Under the pieces are notes generated by a model. That model was not told the DNA's origin. It did not search any database and was given only the letters and a program-made list of their open reading frames with translations. Shown one piece after another: positions 1 through 7,724 of a stretch of 27,325 nt of DNA (the stretch's first letter is position 1; the number at the start of each line of letters is the position of its first letter). Where the stretch lies: NCBI GenBank assembly GCA_030618325.1, contig JAUXDP010000005.1, forward strand, positions 1 to 27,325. Reading direction: 5' to 3'. The translations under genes were made by a program, and so were the position numbers. This stretch comes from Methylococcaceae bacterium (GTDB lineage Bacteria; Pseudomonadota; Gammaproteobacteria; Methylococcales; Methylomonadaceae).

Positions 1-156
1 AGACTTCAAGCCATTTTCATGCCTTTTATAGCGTAATATTATTGATTCAGCAATAGCCCCGGGGACTTCACCACATTCTGCAAAAAAAATAAAGATCACA
101 AATAATTTGTGCCTCATATTTTATTGAACATAAAAATACTTTTGTAAGTAATGATT

Positions 157-172
157 ATTTGTCACGACAAAT
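157..172. promoter_or_regulatory. Perfect palindrome upstream of the DUF3179 gene
   Basis: Arms ATTTGTC and GACAAAT are separated by AC, a spacing typical of a dimeric repressor site rather than an RNA hairpin. The site ends 26 bases before the ATG at 199, where a promoter or operator would lie. No regulator gene is adjacent, so a binding function is only inferred. Confidence 0.25.
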
Positions 173-198
173 CATAAACACACTATTGAAGTTCTACC

Positions 199-1131
199 AT
201 GCAATTACTAACAATCATACTGAGTTTTTTGTTGTCCGTGCTCTTTACGGGTTTATCAGCTAACCCTGAAAAAAATGGTTTTGATTTATCAAATTCCTTA
301 ATTCGAATCGATAAAATAGTTAGTGGTGGACCCGATAAAGATGGCATACCTGCTATTGATCATCCCAAATTTTTGAAGATACCTGAACGCATAATTTTGC
401 AACCTGATGATCGAGTATTAGGTATGACTTACCAAGGGATCTCTAAAGCCTATCCGATAAAAATACTCAATCATCATGAAATTGTTAACGATCAGTTTGC
501 CGATGAACCTGTTGTTATTACCTTTTGTCCTTTGTGTGGCAGTGGTATTGCCTATTCAGCCAAACTCTCAGGTAAAACACTTCATTTTGGTGTTTCTGGG
601 TTACTTTATAACAGTGATGTCTTACTTTTTGATAGAGAAACCGAATCACTTTGGTCTCAGTTAATGAACCAGGCGATTAGTGGTTCTATGCGAGGAAAAC
701 AACTTTCACCCTTAGCCATCACCCACACTACCTGGGAGGATTGGTATAACCGCTTTCCCGATACCTGGGTGTTATCTGATGATACGGGTTATTATCGAGA
801 CTACACCAAAGATCCCTATAAAGGTTATCATCTGGACAGAAACATCTGGTTTCCTGTTGAACAGCAAAGTGGTCGCTATCATCCAAAAGAAATGGTAATG
901 GGAATTGAAATTAACGGCCAATTTAAAGCCTATGCATTCTCAGAATTAGCAAAAGCAAAATCTGAAATAAATGATCAATTGGCGGGTAAACATTATTCGA
1001 TTCACTATGACCCATGGCATCAAACAGCCAGTATTACTGATAACAACGGCGATGAAATTCCCACAGTGATGACCTTCTGGTTTGCTTGGTACGCTTTTCA
1101 TCCAAAGACATTGATTTACCAAGTGCAATGA
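199..1131 (+). CDS. DUF3179 domain-containing secreted protein
   Basis: Protein of 310 residues with a hydrophobic N-terminal signal segment (about residues 1-20, possible cleavage near LSA). The rest matches the DUF3179 family: a GGPDKDGIPAID stretch near residues 43-54, then a VLGMTYQGISKAYPIKIL block, the invariant CPLCGSG motif (Cys110, Cys113) and later a FDRETESLWSQL segment. The family's biochemical role is not established. The CxxC pair in an exported protein suggests metal or redox chemistry, but that is inference. The ATG at 199 has only a weak upstream Shine-Dalgarno sequence. The next genes on the same strand are pst genes, but a MITE and about 290 bases separate them, so one operon is doubtful. 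Confidence 0.85.
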   Translation: MQLLTIILSFLLSVLFTGLSANPEKNGFDLSNSLIRIDKIVSGGPDKDGIPAIDHPKFLKIPERIILQPDDRVLGMTYQGISKAYPIKILNHHEIVNDQFADEPVVITFCPLCGSGIAYSAKLSGKTLHFGVSGLLYNSDVLLFDRETESLWSQLMNQAISGSMRGKQLSPLAITHTTWEDWYNRFPDTWVLSDDTGYYRDYTKDPYKGYHLDRNIWFPVEQQSGRYHPKEMVMGIEINGQFKAYAFSELAKAKSEINDQLAGKHYSIHYDPWHQTASITDNNGDEIPTVMTFWFAWYAFHPKTLIYQVQ

Positions 1132-1142
1132 TTGTAGAGATA

Positions 1143-1234
1143 ATACCAATCCCAATAAGTTTTTATTTAATTCTCCTCATCCCCGCCTTCTCCAGCAGGA
1201 GAAGGAATATAGGAGAACTTCTTGGGATTGGTAT
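1143..1234. mobile_element. 92-bp palindromic MITE with TA-type ends
   Basis: The terminal inverted repeats are ATACCAATCCCAA at 1143-1155 and TTGGGATTGGTAT at 1222-1234, perfect over 13 bases. The centre is an 8-bp hairpin, CCTTCTCC (1186-1193) and GGAGAAGG (1198-1205), with an AGCA loop. The TA next to CCAATCC at both ends would fit a TA target as used by Tc1/IS630-type transposases. There is no coding capacity, so it would have to be mobilised by a transposase elsewhere. As RNA it would fold into one long hairpin between the DUF3179 and pst genes. Confidence 0.7.
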
Positions 1235-1325
1235 AACATCCCTTAGCTTTAACAATTTATTTCTCTTGTCACTGTTTTTTAAACAAAAAGGGATAACTTA
1301 CAAATACCAGACTTAGGGATGTTAT
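1233..1325. repeat. Inverted repeat upstream of pstS
   Basis: ATAACATCCCT at 1233-1243 recurs inverted as AGGGATGTTAT at 1315-1325, enclosing an AT-rich 71-base segment. The left arm overlaps the end of the preceding MITE. It may be a second nested element or a regulatory stem before pstS. I see no convincing pair of Pho-box half-sites inside. Confidence 0.45.
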
Positions 1326-1417
1326 CTCTTGTTCACTCAATGGTTACTAATGTTTTCACACGGCAAAATCTTTACTTTAGAGCTGAATCTGCAGACTATA
1401 AAAACAACATTGATACT

Positions 1418-2278
1418 ATGAGTCGAATCGATCCCACACTAAAAACTACTTTCATTTGCAGAACCTTGATGTCCGCAATCTTTGTCGCACTTATTGCCTG
1501 CACCCCACAGGAAAACATCATGGTTGCTGGCTCAACCACCGTTTTACCTATCATTTCTAAGGCGGCTGAACAATTCAGCCAAACCACTGGAATTTCTGTC
1601 ATTGTTAATGCGGGTGGTTCCGGTGTCGGCATCAACCAGTTAGCGGGTGGAAAAATAGCAATCGGCATGATTTCTCGTAATATTACCGAAAAGGAAAAAG
1701 CACTTTATCCGGATGCAACATTAATCACTCACGTCATAGGCAAAGATGCAGTGGTTCCGGTAGTATCTTCTAAGATTTATAATGCAGGTATTACCGCTTT
1801 GTCATTGAAACAAATCGGACAAATATATTTAGGAAAAATCAGCAACTGGAAACAACTAGGCGGTCCTGATAAAGATATTTTAGTCGTGGATAAAGAAGCT
1901 TCACGTGGAACTAGACATGTTTTCATGCAGGCAATATTAGACGATAAGGAAGCCTTAGCACCTGGAGCTGATTTAGTGTTGGGTGCTAATAATGAAGAAC
2001 AGACAGCTATTTCACAAAGTGATTCAGCAATCGGCATGTTATCCCATGCCTGGTTAAATAACGATGTCAAAGGTTTGGCAATCAGCTTAACAGACGGACA
2101 ACGCATCGAACCGAATTTACAAACTATTAACAATGGATCATTTCCCATCACCAGAAACCTGTTGTTAGTCACCAACGGTACACCCACTGGCCATAGCAAG
2201 GAATTTATTGATTTTATTTTAAGTACCCCAGGACAAACAATCGTTACAGAGTCAGGTCATGTCAGTCTGCATCAGTAA
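1418..2278 (+). CDS. pstS: Phosphate ABC transporter substrate-binding lipoprotein
   Basis: From the ATG at 1418 the protein has 286 residues. The reading frame is open further upstream to 1319, but the 1418 start puts a lipoprotein signal at the N-terminus, with a hydrophobic stretch ending in the lipobox-like ALIAC. The mature part has the phosphate-binding PBP-like signature: VAGSTTVLPI near the start, NAGGSGVGINQLAGGKIAIGMISR, and later DKEASRGTRHVF and a TINNGSFPITRNLL block. It should capture phosphate outside the inner membrane and pass it to the PstC-PstA channel. It overlaps pstC by 20 bases, so the genes are translated from one message. At this length it resembles the short PBP-like PstS variants rather than the roughly 340-residue E. 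coli protein. Confidence 0.88.
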   Translation: MSRIDPTLKTTFICRTLMSAIFVALIACTPQENIMVAGSTTVLPIISKAAEQFSQTTGISVIVNAGGSGVGINQLAGGKIAIGMISRNITEKEKALYPDATLITHVIGKDAVVPVVSSKIYNAGITALSLKQIGQIYLGKISNWKQLGGPDKDILVVDKEASRGTRHVFMQAILDDKEALAPGADLVLGANNEEQTAISQSDSAIGMLSHAWLNNDVKGLAISLTDGQRIEPNLQTINNGSFPITRNLLLVTNGTPTGHSKEFIDFILSTPGQTIVTESGHVSLHQ

Positions 2279-3131
2279 AATAGGCAAAGCCTATGCGCTG
2301 TCAAGCATGATAGTCAGTATTGCTATTTCATTGTGTATTTTTTTAGTACTACTGATTTATAGCTGGGATGCCATAATCGAGCAAGGTTGGTCATTATTGA
2401 CTATTCGCTGGCATCCAGCAACAGGGCAATTCGGAATACTGTCCATGCTATATGGTACCAGCATTGTCACCTTAATCGCATTAGTATTAGCAGTACCTAT
2501 TGGGCTATTAACCGCTCTTTATATTGCCGAAATCCTACCGGATCAATACCGAATCGTCATCAAATCGATCCTGGAATTACTCGCCGGCATTCCATCCATT
2601 TTGTATGGTTTAATCGGTGTAGCTTTTGTTTCTACCTGGCTGGAACACTGGTTATTATTATCTTCAGGACGGACTATCTTAACGGCTGGTTTTCTGCTGG
2701 CGATTATGATTTTACCGACCTTAATTACGTTAGCGGAAGATGCTTTTCATAATGTCCCCGATCAATATCGAGAATCAGCTTGCGGGCTAGGGTTATATCG
2801 ACATGAAATAATTTTGCGATGCGTTCTGCCTATGGCAAAACCGGATATTGTCAGTGCAATTTTATTAGCATTAGGCCGGGCACTGGGAGAAACCATGGCG
2901 GTAATGTTGGTTATCGGCAGTATCGATAGAATTCCTCAACCGGTATTTAATCTGCTGATGCCGGGACAGACGATCACCTCAAAACTGGGCCGTGAAATTG
3001 AAGAAGCAGCATTTGGTTCATTGCATTTCAGCATTCTAATTTTTATGGGTTTTTTATTGATGCTGACGGTTTTGATAGTCACTATCGTGGCACATCACTC
3101 ACTGAGTCAGACTGAGAGACGCTATGAATAG
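2259..3131 (+). CDS. pstC: Phosphate ABC transporter permease PstC
   Basis: Inner-membrane protein of 290 residues with about six hydrophobic segments. Recognition rests on the order of motifs typical of PstC: an early GTSIVTLIALVLAVPIGLLTALYIAE segment read in blocks, then LLAGIPSILYGLIG, and the cytoplasmic coupling loop with GRALGETMAVMLV near residue 210. The loop docks on the PstB ATPase. The ATG at 2259 lies inside the end of pstS. A later in-frame start near the MIVSIAIS segment is possible and would remove this overlap. The stop overlaps pstA by 8 bases. Confidence 0.9.
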   Translation: MSVCISKIGKAYALSSMIVSIAISLCIFLVLLIYSWDAIIEQGWSLLTIRWHPATGQFGILSMLYGTSIVTLIALVLAVPIGLLTALYIAEILPDQYRIVIKSILELLAGIPSILYGLIGVAFVSTWLEHWLLLSSGRTILTAGFLLAIMILPTLITLAEDAFHNVPDQYRESACGLGLYRHEIILRCVLPMAKPDIVSAILLALGRALGETMAVMLVIGSIDRIPQPVFNLLMPGQTITSKLGREIEEAAFGSLHFSILIFMGFLLMLTVLIVTIVAHHSLSQTERRYE

Positions 3132-3972
3132 AAGGCTAATAAACGAGGTATTTACCATTTTTAGCAGTCTGGCGGCATTATTTTGTTTAGTCGTATTGTG
3201 CTTTTTGTTAACTGTTATAGTCAGTCAAGGGTTTCCAGCACTTTCTTTTAAATTTATTGTATCACCAGCCAAAAATTTTGGTGCTGAAGGTGGCGTTCTG
3301 TACCAATTATTAGGCAGCCTACTGCTTGTTATTTGCGCAGGGGTAATAAGCTTACCCATAGCCCTGGGTGTAGCTATTTATAAAAGTGAATACCTGCAAA
3401 ATAGCAGACTCCAACTGCTCAGCCATTTGTTGCTTTATGCCCTTAATGCAGTGCCTTCTGTAGTTTTCGGAATCTTTGGGCTTATTTTCTTCGTCAATAT
3501 CTTACACACCGGCTTGTCCTGGTTTGTCGGCTCCATTATTTTGGCGCTCATGATATTACCGACCATTACTTTATCCTGTTACCAATCCATGAGCAGCATA
3601 CCCCATAGCTACCGGGATACAGCATACGCATTAGGATTCAATAACTGGCAAACCGTCATTCAAGTGGTTTTGCCACAAGGAATCGGTGGTGCAATTACCG
3701 GTCTGCTGATGGGGTTGACGAGAGCGATTGGCGAAACGGCTCCCATCATGTTTATTGCCACTGCTTTTTCGGGCGTGACCATACCACAGACTTTAAATAC
3801 TCCTGTCAGTAGCTTGCCGACTCATATTTTAGCTTTGACTAAACAGGCCACCCAGCCCCAGGCACTTAGTAATGCCTGGGGAGCAAGCTTGGTTCTGTTA
3901 ACCTTGGTCTTAATTCTCAGTATCAGCGCCTTATTCAGCCGACATTATTTCAAACTTAGGACACAACGATGA
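3124..3972 (+). CDS. pstA: Phosphate ABC transporter permease PstA
   Basis: Protein of 282 residues with about six membrane segments. It carries the PstA hallmarks NAVPSVVFGIFGL, ILPTITLSCYQSM, YRDTAYALGFNNWQTV and the coupling-loop motif TRAIGETAPIMF. It pairs with PstC to form the phosphate channel. The start overlaps the pstC stop by 8 bases, and its stop forms an ATGA overlap with pstB, which implies translational coupling along the operon. Confidence 0.9.
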   Translation: MNRRLINEVFTIFSSLAALFCLVVLCFLLTVIVSQGFPALSFKFIVSPAKNFGAEGGVLYQLLGSLLLVICAGVISLPIALGVAIYKSEYLQNSRLQLLSHLLLYALNAVPSVVFGIFGLIFFVNILHTGLSWFVGSIILALMILPTITLSCYQSMSSIPHSYRDTAYALGFNNWQTVIQVVLPQGIGGAITGLLMGLTRAIGETAPIMFIATAFSGVTIPQTLNTPVSSLPTHILALTKQATQPQALSNAWGASLVLLTLVLILSISALFSRHYFKLRTQR

Positions 3973-4787
3973 AAATGAACCGAACAGGCGTAACACAGTT
4001 ATTGCAACAAGTTGCCATAGAAGACAGTCAGATACCTTGTATAAAAATGCAAGAGTTCAATGCCTGGTTCGATAAAAATCAGGTTTTAAAAGATATCAAC
4101 CTGCAATTTAATCTACACCAAATCAACTGTATTATCGGCCCCTCGGGTAGTGGTAAATCTACTCTTCTCCGCAGTATCAATCGAATAAATGATGACATTA
4201 CAAGCTTTAAGCATCAGGGTGAAATCCTGTTGAAAGGTATTAATGTTTTAGCTGACCATGATGTTACTGCTATAAGAAAACAACTCGGTATGGTTTTTCA
4301 AAAACCCTGTGTATTTCCGAATTCAATTCGTGAAAATATTTTGTTTGGTTTACAGTTCGATAACACTTATTCACTGCAACAACGCCAAACCATTATGGAA
4401 GATAAGTTAAAAGCAGTCGCCCTATGGAATGAGGTGCAGCAGCGCCTAAATAGTCCGGCAACCGACTTATCCCTGGGACAACAACAACGTTTGTGCATTG
4501 CTCGCACGCTCGCGGTGAATCCTCAAGTATTATTATTGGATGAGCCCACCTCATCATTAGATCCTGTTTCCAGCCGAGCCATCGAAGATTTAATGTTGCA
4601 ACTAAAAGATCGTTACACCATCATTTTTGTTACCCACAACATCTTGCAAGCAAAACGAATTGCTGACCGCTTGATTTTTATGTGTGACGGTCAAGTGATC
4701 GAGCAAGGAAATAAGGAGCAATTATTCAATAATCCTGCCAAGCAACAAACCTGGGATTATCTTAATAACGAATATTGTAATTGCTAA
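3969..4787 (+). CDS. pstB: Phosphate ABC transporter ATP-binding protein PstB
   Basis: ATPase of 272 residues. Visible motifs are Walker A GPSGSGKST (residues 57-65), the Q-loop glutamine at 111, the signature LSLGQQQ (about 168-173, with Leu where LSGGQ has the first Gly), Walker B VLLLDEP with Glu192, and the switch His223. It powers phosphate import through PstC and PstA. The gene starts in an ATGA overlap with pstA. Its TAA stop coincides with the left target duplication of the adjacent MITE. No phoU follows, although phoU is commonly the next gene in pst operons, so control of the transporter must be encoded elsewhere or arranged differently. Assignment to phosphate rests on the neighbouring permeases as well as on the sequence. 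Confidence 0.9.
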   Translation: MKMNRTGVTQLLQQVAIEDSQIPCIKMQEFNAWFDKNQVLKDINLQFNLHQINCIIGPSGSGKSTLLRSINRINDDITSFKHQGEILLKGINVLADHDVTAIRKQLGMVFQKPCVFPNSIRENILFGLQFDNTYSLQQRQTIMEDKLKAVALWNEVQQRLNSPATDLSLGQQQRLCIARTLAVNPQVLLLDEPTSSLDPVSSRAIEDLMLQLKDRYTIIFVTHNILQAKRIADRLIFMCDGQVIEQGNKEQLFNNPAKQQTWDYLNNEYCNC

Positions 4788-4788
4788 A

Positions 4789-4928
4789 GGGTACCTCTAA
4801 TAATTCGTAGTTTGTTCGAGTTCAAGGCGGATGATTTTCGAGAACCGCAGTGTATATGGAATACATGAGGATCGCAGAAAATCATCCAACGCCGAAATCG
4901 GTCAAAAAGGCCATTATTAGAGGTGCCC
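4789..4928. mobile_element. 140-bp MITE inserted at the pstB stop codon
   Basis: The terminal inverted repeats GGGTACCTCTAATAAT (4789-4804) and ATTATTAGAGGTGCCC (4913-4928) match at 15 of 16 positions. TAAA flanks both sides (4785-4788 and 4929-4932), consistent with a 4-bp target duplication. Nested arms GGATGATTTTC (4829-4839) and GAAAATCATCC (4877-4887) make the whole unit able to fold. The left TAAA contains the pstB stop codon. There is no coding capacity. The ends resemble those of IS5-type elements, but I cannot name the parent element. Confidence 0.8.
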
Positions 4929-5029
4929 TAAACAAACTGATTTCACCTTAGCATTAGGCCGGTTAATATTTGGAATCTAAACTATTTTAAGGAGTCCTAT
5001 TATTGACATAAAACCAAGCGTTGAACGTC

Positions 5030-5821
5030 ATGCAAAATTTATATTTCAAACCTTTACGGACTTTATTGATACACAGTTTATTTGTCATTTCCTTTTTAAT
5101 CCCTAGCTTGAGTTTTGCCTGGTACGGTGGAAGACATCATGGCTCTTACGGACATTATGGTTATGGGCACTATGGCTATTCCAGGCATTATGGGTATCGC
5201 AAATACGGTGGGCACAGTTATTACCCACGAAAGCATTATCAGCGGCGTCATTACAGCTACTACCCCTCAAGGAGCTATCAAACATATCCTAAGTCGTATT
5301 CCTTCAGAGTCCCCGCTAATATCAAAGTATATACTGATGTCAATGGGACCCTGCATTCAAATTCTGAATATTCTGGAATAAACAGCTCAGCTTGGCAAAC
5401 CCTTGCGCAAGGACAATATAGCGTAGCACTTAATTTCTTTGCTCAAGAGGCTCAGAGTCACCCCAATTCTGGCATCCCAAAAGTGGGTTATGCGCTTGCT
5501 ACGGCTTCCAATGGGAATCTAGGAAGAGGAATATGGGCGATGCGCAGAGCGTTTCGAATTGACCCAGATTCCCTGCACTATTTACAACTTGATAAAAAGG
5601 GTCATGTAGTGATTGATAATCTAATCGGTCAATATTCCTCACGAGTAAATAACAACGACATTGATCAAGCCTTTATGGTCTCCGCCTTGCATTATCTAAA
5701 ACATGATTATGTAGCAACAAAAAAATCCATAGCCAACGCTCAACAATATGGGGATAAAAGCCCTAGTTTGGCTAATTTGCAAAAATTAGTTAATCAACAA
5801 CTAATAGACCAGGAAAATTAA
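5030..5821 (+). CDS. Secreted Gly/Tyr/His-rich protein with helical C-terminal domain
   Basis: From the ATG at 5030 the protein has 263 residues; a TTG nine bases upstream is an alternative start. Residues 1-30 form a clear signal peptide ending SLSFA. Residues 31-80 are a low-complexity region of short G-H-Y units (HYGYGHYGYSRHYGY) with many Arg and Lys. From about residue 100 the protein looks globular: a GQYSVALNFFAQEAQSHPNSG segment and later ALHYLKHDYVATKKSIANAQQYG resemble TPR-like helical pairs. I do not recognise a named family. A His/Tyr-rich exported segment could bind metals or the cell surface, but that is inference. No strong Shine-Dalgarno sequence precedes the ATG; an AAGGAG at 4989-4994 is too far upstream. 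Confidence 0.75.
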   Translation: MQNLYFKPLRTLLIHSLFVISFLIPSLSFAWYGGRHHGSYGHYGYGHYGYSRHYGYRKYGGHSYYPRKHYQRRHYSYYPSRSYQTYPKSYSFRVPANIKVYTDVNGTLHSNSEYSGINSSAWQTLAQGQYSVALNFFAQEAQSHPNSGIPKVGYALATASNGNLGRGIWAMRRAFRIDPDSLHYLQLDKKGHVVIDNLIGQYSSRVNNNDIDQAFMVSALHYLKHDYVATKKSIANAQQYGDKSPSLANLQKLVNQQLIDQEN

Positions 5822-5969
5822 TATTCGCAACTTAATATTAATTTAAAAAAAATAGTGTAAGCTTTTATTTCACGCCGCGACTAATTCATTGGTTCCTGCA
5901 GAACCGGCAAACAATCCAAATGTTGTTTTGGATACCTTTTCTGATTCATTGTTATTTGGGAGAAAGAAA

Positions 5970-6575
5970 ATGAAATTAGCTATTTCACCCCGTATTTATT
6001 TTATAAAACGATTGGTTATATTAGTTACTTTAGGAGTATTGGCCTCCACAGCTTCTGCGACAACCTTGTCTGAGGGTTTTGAAAACATTGGCGGAATCTT
6101 ATCTGATGGTGCAGGAGAAACAAATTTTGATGTTGGCACTGCAAATTTTTCCGGTGGAGTATCAGGGGTTGCTAGTATTCCTGAGCTTTACAAATCTGGC
6201 AATCACGCCTGGATGGTATTCGGTGGGGAGACAGGAACTATTCAATTCGGACCTGAAACAACGGAAGTTAGCTTCTATGCAAAGGCGTTTTCTGAAGCAG
6301 ACGGAGACAGTATTATTACAGCTTTCGATATTGCAGGTGTTGAATTAAAAAAAATGACAATACCCCCCTCATCCCCTTCAGATCCGTTCACTAAATTCAC
6401 AGTTACTGGCTTGATCGACCATATTGATTATGTCAATAATGACAGTAATAGTGATCGCATGAATTCCCTGGATGATTTTTCAGTAACGGCTGTCCCTGTT
6501 CCGGCTGCATTTTGGTTATTCGGTACGGCGTTACTTGGTATCATTAGGTTTTCAAATAAAAGCATTTCAAATTAA
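5970..6575 (+). CDS. PEP-CTERM (VPLPA-type) sorting domain protein
   Basis: The reading frame is open from 5889, but the ATG at 5970 follows a purine-rich GGGAGAAAG and places a signal peptide at the N-terminus (30 residues ending ASTASA). The mature part of about 145 residues is acidic and beta-rich, with EGFENIGG and TGTIQFGPETTEVSFYAKAF stretches, like many surface proteins of this class. The C-terminus is VPVPAAFWLFGTALLGIIRF followed by a short Lys/Ser-rich tail: a VPxPA motif, a membrane span and a polar end. Such tails are recognised by exosortase, which releases the protein to the surface or matrix. No exosortase gene is in the window. The mature function is unknown. Confidence 0.85.
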   Translation: MKLAISPRIYFIKRLVILVTLGVLASTASATTLSEGFENIGGILSDGAGETNFDVGTANFSGGVSGVASIPELYKSGNHAWMVFGGETGTIQFGPETTEVSFYAKAFSEADGDSIITAFDIAGVELKKMTIPPSSPSDPFTKFTVTGLIDHIDYVNNDSNSDRMNSLDDFSVTAVPVPAAFWLFGTALLGIIRFSNKSISN

Positions 6576-6599
6576 AAACTTGGCAGATTCTAAATCCGA

Positions 6600-7592
6600 T
6601 CAACTCTGAATTTTGACAACCGTTCGCCCTGTAACCTTGCCCTGAATATAAGCTTCAAACATCTCAGGCAATTGCTCAAAGTTAATTTCTTGTGTCACAA
6701 TTTTGTCTATATGCCGTGGCTTTAAATCTGCGGCTAAACGATGCCATATTTTATTTTTAATCTCGTTGGGACAATAAACAGAGTTGATTCCCAGTAAATT
6801 GATGCCTCGCAGTATAAACGGCATGACCGTAGTGTTGATTTCAATGCCTCCGGTCAAACCGATCACCGCGATATTACCCAAAGGTTGTACCGTACGAGTC
6901 AACCAGGACAACAGCTCCCCGCCGACACAGTCTATAGCCCCCGCCCACAAACTTTTTTCTAACGGACGATTGCCAATTGATAGTTCTTGACGCGAAATAA
7001 CCTTGCTTGCGCCTAACGATTCAAGATATTTTACTTGATCTTGTTTGCTGCTAATGGCATTGACTTCAAATCCTAAACCAGACAAATAATCGATCGCATA
7101 GCTACCAACCCCGCCAGTTGCTCCGGTAACGACGATTGCTCCCATATCCGGCGATTGACCATTGTGTTGTATTTGATTAACTGCTAGGGCTGCTGTAAAA
7201 CCAGCAGTGCCTATAGCCATTGCTTGATACAAGGACAGACCTTCGGGTAATTTTATGACACAATTTCCTGGGACCCGTACATAATGAGAATAACCGCCAT
7301 CCAGCGTTTCAGAAAGCCCCGCACCACATACCAGGACTTCATCACCGATTTGAAATTTGTCATCTTTAGAATCCTCGACAAAACCGGCAACATCTATTCC
7401 GCCGATCAAAGGGAACTTTTTTAATATCATACCCTTACCAGTTGCCGCTAAGGCATCTTTATAATTGATATTGGAATAGACTGATCTAATAATCACATCA
7501 CCAGGAGTAAGATCGTCAAGCTTTAGATTTTCAAAACCAGAATGAATTTGACCTTGCTTCGAATGGATGCGAAATGCTTTAAACGTTTTCAT
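6600..7592 (-). CDS. acuI: AcuI/YhdH-type acryloyl-CoA reductase (MDR family)
   Basis: Enzyme of 330 residues in the zinc-independent medium-chain dehydrogenase/reductase family. N-terminal segments SVYSNINYKDALAATGKGM and PLIGGIDVAGFV, and the NADPH-binding VTGATGGVGSYA (residues 155-166), are typical of the YhdH/AcuI subgroup, which reduces acryloyl-CoA to propionyl-CoA with NADPH. That substrate would come from acrylate, DMSP or 3-hydroxypropionate metabolism, and no gene for those routes is nearby. A generic quinone or enone reductase is the alternative. It is transcribed away from the acyl-CoA dehydrogenase gene, with 132 bases of shared upstream DNA, which may link their control. Confidence 0.78.
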   Translation of the reverse strand: MKTFKAFRIHSKQGQIHSGFENLKLDDLTPGDVIIRSVYSNINYKDALAATGKGMILKKFPLIGGIDVAGFVEDSKDDKFQIGDEVLVCGAGLSETLDGGYSHYVRVPGNCVIKLPEGLSLYQAMAIGTAGFTAALAVNQIQHNGQSPDMGAIVVTGATGGVGSYAIDYLSGLGFEVNAISSKQDQVKYLESLGASKVISRQELSIGNRPLEKSLWAGAIDCVGGELLSWLTRTVQPLGNIAVIGLTGGIEINTTVMPFILRGINLLGINSVYCPNEIKNKIWHRLAADLKPRHIDKIVTQEINFEQLPEMFEAYIQGKVTGRTVVKIQS

Positions 7593-7724
7593 TGAAAAAC
7601 CTTTAGTTTTTTCTTTAAGACATTAAGACATTATTTGTTGAAAATTTCTCAATCCAGGTTTAAGGAACTGCCACAGTAACAGATAGTCAAAAACAATTAC
7701 ATCAGGTTTGAAAAGGAGCGCACC

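Noticed and set aside
1244..1310. Possible Pho-box before pstS
   Set aside because: Only one half-site-like CTTGTCAC is visible; a second repeat at the required spacing is missing.
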